Below, in pieces: positions 42,846 through 44,881 of a DNA stretch of 44,881 bases. The notes beneath the pieces were generated by a model. The model was not told where the DNA came from. It saw only the letters and a program-made list of their open reading frames with translations, and did no database searches. The position numbers and the translations under genes were made by a program. Position 1 is the stretch's first letter, and each line of letters opens with the position of its first letter. Origin of the DNA: Photobacterium marinum (GTDB lineage: Bacteria; Pseudomonadota; Gammaproteobacteria; Enterobacterales; Vibrionaceae); contig NZ_AMZO01000031.1 in assembly GCF_000331515.1 (NCBI RefSeq), positions 1 to 44,881 of the forward strand, in the 5' to 3' direction.

Positions 42846-43268
42846 ATGGCAGCGATAACCTTCCATCTAGACGTAGTAAGCGCAGAGAAAAAACTCTTCT
42901 CTGGTCGTGCTGAAAACGTTCAGGTGACCGGTAGCGAAGGTGAACTGGGTATTCACGCAGGACACACACCGCTGCTGACCGCTATCACGCCGGGTATGAT
43001 TCGAATCGTTAAGCAACACGGTGAGGAAGAAGTTATCTATCTTTCTGGCGGTATGCTTGAAGTTCAGCCAGGTTCAGTAACTGTGCTGGCTGACACCGCT
43101 ATCCGTGGTGAAGATTTGGATGCTGCCAAGGCGGAAGAAGCGAAACGTCAGGCTGAGGAGCGTATCCACAACCAGCATGGCGACATCGACTTTGCTCAAG
43201 CGGCCAGTGACCTGGCTAAAGCGATCGCTCAGCTTCGTGTTATCGAGCTGACGAAAAAAGCGCGTTAA
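42846..43268 (+). CDS. atpC: F-type ATP synthase subunit epsilon
   Basis: Epsilon caps the rotor and inhibits ATP hydrolysis when its C-terminal helices extend. It has 140 residues (E. coli 139). The N-terminal beta-sandwich begins [20 protein letters not shown], with [20 protein letters not shown] (about 37-56); the C-terminal helix hairpin from about residue 88 is complete. It is the last gene of the operon, 17 bp after atpD, and a strong terminator follows. Confidence 0.97.
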   Translation: MAAITFHLDVVSAEKKLFSGRAENVQVTGSEGELGIHAGHTPLLTAITPGMIRIVKQHGEEEVIYLSGGMLEVQPGSVTVLADTAIRGEDLDAAKAEEAKRQAEERIHNQHGDIDFAQAASDLAKAIAQLRVIELTKKAR

Positions 43269-43283
43269 TCAGGCGCATGACGC

Positions 43284-43312
43284 AAAAAAGCGACCCACGG
43301 GTCGCTTTTTTT
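43284..43312. terminator. atp operon terminator
   Basis: A 6-bp stem GCGACC / GGTCGC (43290-43295 and 43300-43305) with a CACG loop is flanked by six A on the left and seven T on the right, so it is a typical intrinsic terminator in the plus direction and symmetric in the other. Confidence 0.93.
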
Positions 43313-43358
43313 ATGTCTGTTAAGCAAGTTATTACTTGCGAAAAATAAACAATTTCCC

Positions 43359-43387
43359 TTAAACCTCAGCTGCTGAACCGATACAAT
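43359..43387 (+). promoter_or_regulatory. candidate glmU promoter
   Basis: TTAAAC (43359-43364), a 17-bp spacer and TACAAT (43382-43387) form a moderate sigma-70 promoter 45 bp before the glmU start, after the atp terminator. Confidence 0.5.
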
Positions 43388-43432
43388 GCGGGCAGTTATG
43401 AATAATTTATGCATCAAGAAGGATACCTTATC

Positions 43433-44791
43433 ATGAGCTTCAGTGCTGTGATCCTGGCTGCGGGAAAAGGAACCCGCATGTACTCCAACCTTCCAAAGGT
43501 ACTGCATACCCTGGCCGGCAAGCCGATGGTAAAACACGTGATTGATACCTGCAGCGGGCTGGGCGCGAACAATATCCACTTGGTTTATGGCCACGGTGGC
43601 GATCAGATGAAAGCGGCCCTGGAGCAGGAATCGGTAAACTGGATTCTGCAGGCCGAGCAGCTGGGTACCGGTCATGCGGTAAACCAGGCTTGTCCGGATC
43701 TGGCTGATAATGAAAAAGTATTGATCTTGTACGGTGATGTGCCGCTGATAAGTGGCGAAACTTTGGAAAACCTGCTTGATGCCCAGCCGGAAGGTGGTAT
43801 TGCCCTTTTGACCGTGGTATTGGACGATCCGACTGGCTATGGCCGTATCGTTCGTCGTAACGGTCCGGTTGTTGCGATTGTTGAGCAAAAAGATGCGACT
43901 GAAGAGCAGAAGCTGATCAAAGAAATTAATACCGGTGTGATGGTCGCTAACGGTGGCGATTTGAAACGCTGGCTGGGACAGCTTAAAAATGACAATGCTC
44001 AGGGCGAATATTACCTGACAGATATTATTGCGATTGCTCACGAAGAAGGCCGTGCGGTTGAAGCTGTGCACCCGGCAAAAGCTATCGAAGTTGAAGGTGT
44101 GAACAACCGTATTCAGCTAGCAAAACTGGAGCGAGCTTATCAGGCTATGCAGGCTGAGCGTCTGCTGGAGCAAGGCGTAATGCTGCGCGATCCTGCCCGT
44201 TTTGATCTGCGCGGTGAGCTGCAGTGCGGTCGTGACGTTGAGATTGATGTTAACGTGATTATCGAAGGTAGTGTTTCCCTGGGTGATAACGTGGTGATTG
44301 GTGCTGGCTCGGTTCTGAAGGACTGTGAGATTGACGATAATACGCTGATCCGCCCGTACAGCGTGATTGAAGGCGCGACTGTCGGTGAAGACTGTACCGT
44401 TGGTCCGTTTACCCGCCTGCGTCCGGGCGCGGAGCTGGTTGGTGACTCCCATGTCGGCAACTTCGTGGAAATGAAGAAGGCACGATTGGGTCAGGGCTCT
44501 AAGGCTAACCACCTGACATACTTGGGTGATGCTGAAATTGGTGATCGAGTGAATATCGGTGCAGGTACCATTACCTGTAACTATGACGGTGCAAATAAGT
44601 TTAAGACCGAGATTGGCGATGATGTGTTTGTCGGCTCTGATACCCAGCTGATTGCGCCGGTGAAAGTGGCGAAAGGTGCAACAATCGGTGCTGGTGCTAC
44701 TATTAACCGCGATGTGGGCGAAGGTGAGTTAGTGATCACTCGCGCTCCTGCTCGTACAGTTAAGGGCTGGAAACGCCCGGTTAAGAAGTAA
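43433..44791 (+). CDS. glmU: bifunctional UDP-GlcNAc pyrophosphorylase/glucosamine-1-phosphate acetyltransferase GlmU
   Basis: GlmU makes UDP-N-acetylglucosamine for peptidoglycan and lipopolysaccharide in two steps. From ATG 43433 (AAGGA 9 bases upstream) it has 452 residues (E. coli 456). The N-terminal uridyltransferase has [17 protein letters not shown] (about 7-23), and the C-terminal acetyltransferase is a left-handed beta helix of hexapeptide repeats (about 250-440). It includes [16 protein letters not shown] (about 376-391) with the acetyl-CoA site. An upstream in-frame start at 43409 is not favoured. The gene follows the atp operon, as in E. coli and vibrios. Confidence 0.97.
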   Translation: MSFSAVILAAGKGTRMYSNLPKVLHTLAGKPMVKHVIDTCSGLGANNIHLVYGHGGDQMKAALEQESVNWILQAEQLGTGHAVNQACPDLADNEKVLILYGDVPLISGETLENLLDAQPEGGIALLTVVLDDPTGYGRIVRRNGPVVAIVEQKDATEEQKLIKEINTGVMVANGGDLKRWLGQLKNDNAQGEYYLTDIIAIAHEEGRAVEAVHPAKAIEVEGVNNRIQLAKLERAYQAMQAERLLEQGVMLRDPARFDLRGELQCGRDVEIDVNVIIEGSVSLGDNVVIGAGSVLKDCEIDDNTLIRPYSVIEGATVGEDCTVGPFTRLRPGAELVGDSHVGNFVEMKKARLGQGSKANHLTYLGDAEIGDRVNIGAGTITCNYDGANKFKTEIGDDVFVGSDTQLIAPVKVAKGATIGAGATINRDVGEGELVITRAPARTVKGWKRPVKK

Positions 44792-44813
44792 CATAGCTTA
44801 CTGACACGATTTT

Positions 44814-44840
44814 AAAGGCAAGGGTTCCCCTTGCCTTTAT
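44814..44840 (+). terminator. glmU intrinsic terminator
   Basis: An 11-bp perfect stem AAAGGCAAGGG / CCCTTGCCTTT (44814-44824 and 44828-44838) with a TTC loop is followed by ATTGT. The T-run is short, within the stem's own 3' end. It begins 22 bp after the glmU stop. Confidence 0.85.
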
Positions 44841-44861
44841 TGTATCCGGCTAATACTGTTT

Positions 44862-44881
44862 CTCACTTCTCACTTCTCACT
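44862..44881. repeat. 7-bp tandem repeat at the right edge
   Basis: CTCACTT is repeated in tandem (44862-44868, 44869-44875 and 44876-44881, the last cut by the window end). It may continue outside. Its meaning is unknown; it sits just past the glmU terminator. Confidence 0.8.

Overview
This window is the chromosomal replication-origin region of a gammaproteobacterium, almost certainly a Vibrionaceae (a Vibrio or Photobacterium relative; the genus cannot be fixed by eye). The reasons are the gene order rnpA-yidD-yidC-mnmE-mioC-[oriC]-mnmG-rsmG-parA-parB-atpIBEFHAGDC-glmU, with dnaA-dnaN-recF-gyrB, ibpA, avtA and glyQS on the other side, and proteins very close in length and motif to their E. 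coli and V. cholerae counterparts. I see no insertion sequence, prophage, CRISPR array, tRNA or rRNA body. Every block is ancestral core genome.

Layout. 1-70: a ribosomal RNA operon P1 promoter firing leftward out of the window. 142-2798 (minus): yigZ, trkH, hemG. 3138-6568 (plus): a FadR operator and fadBA (fatty acid beta-oxidation). 6654-9859: acuI/yhdH, a LysR regulator, two small membrane proteins and tusA. 9975-11592: a parS site, mneA (Mn2+ exporter) behind a yybP-ykoY Mn2+ riboswitch, and the lipoprotein yiaD. 11873-16594 (plus): glyQS and avtA with a parS site between them. 16806-18008: an unknown acidic protein, a perfect parS site, and ibpA with a sigma-32-like promoter and a ROSE-like RNA thermometer. 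18230-24261 (minus): the dnaA-dnaN-recF-gyrB operon; dnaA starts with TTG and its leader is full of Dam sites. 24571-26872 (plus): a polar amino-acid ABC transporter. 26906-29412 (plus): rpmH-rnpA-yidD-yidC. 29524-31501: mnmE and mioC. 31551-31876: oriC. 31929-36162: mnmG-rsmG-parA-parB. 36255-43312: the complete F1Fo ATP synthase operon. 43433-44840: glmU.

How it fits together: the replication initiator (dnaA), clamp (dnaN), origin (oriC with 15 GATC sites, DnaA boxes and a 13-mer unwinding array) and partition system (parA, parB, four candidate parS sites at 9980, 15085, 17228 and 20686) all sit within about 26 kb. The partition sites lie 11-22 kb to one side of oriC. Around this core are high-dosage translation, membrane-insertion and energy genes, as is usual near origins.

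I found no undescribed multi-gene system. The most interesting signals are small regulatory elements: the Mn2+ riboswitch with a well-placed promoter, the parS set (one written inside recF codons), the oriC architecture, the non-ATG dnaA start with its Dam-site cluster, the ibpA leader, and a very long hairpin separating mnmE from the mioC/oriC region. Three small genes remain uncharacterised.
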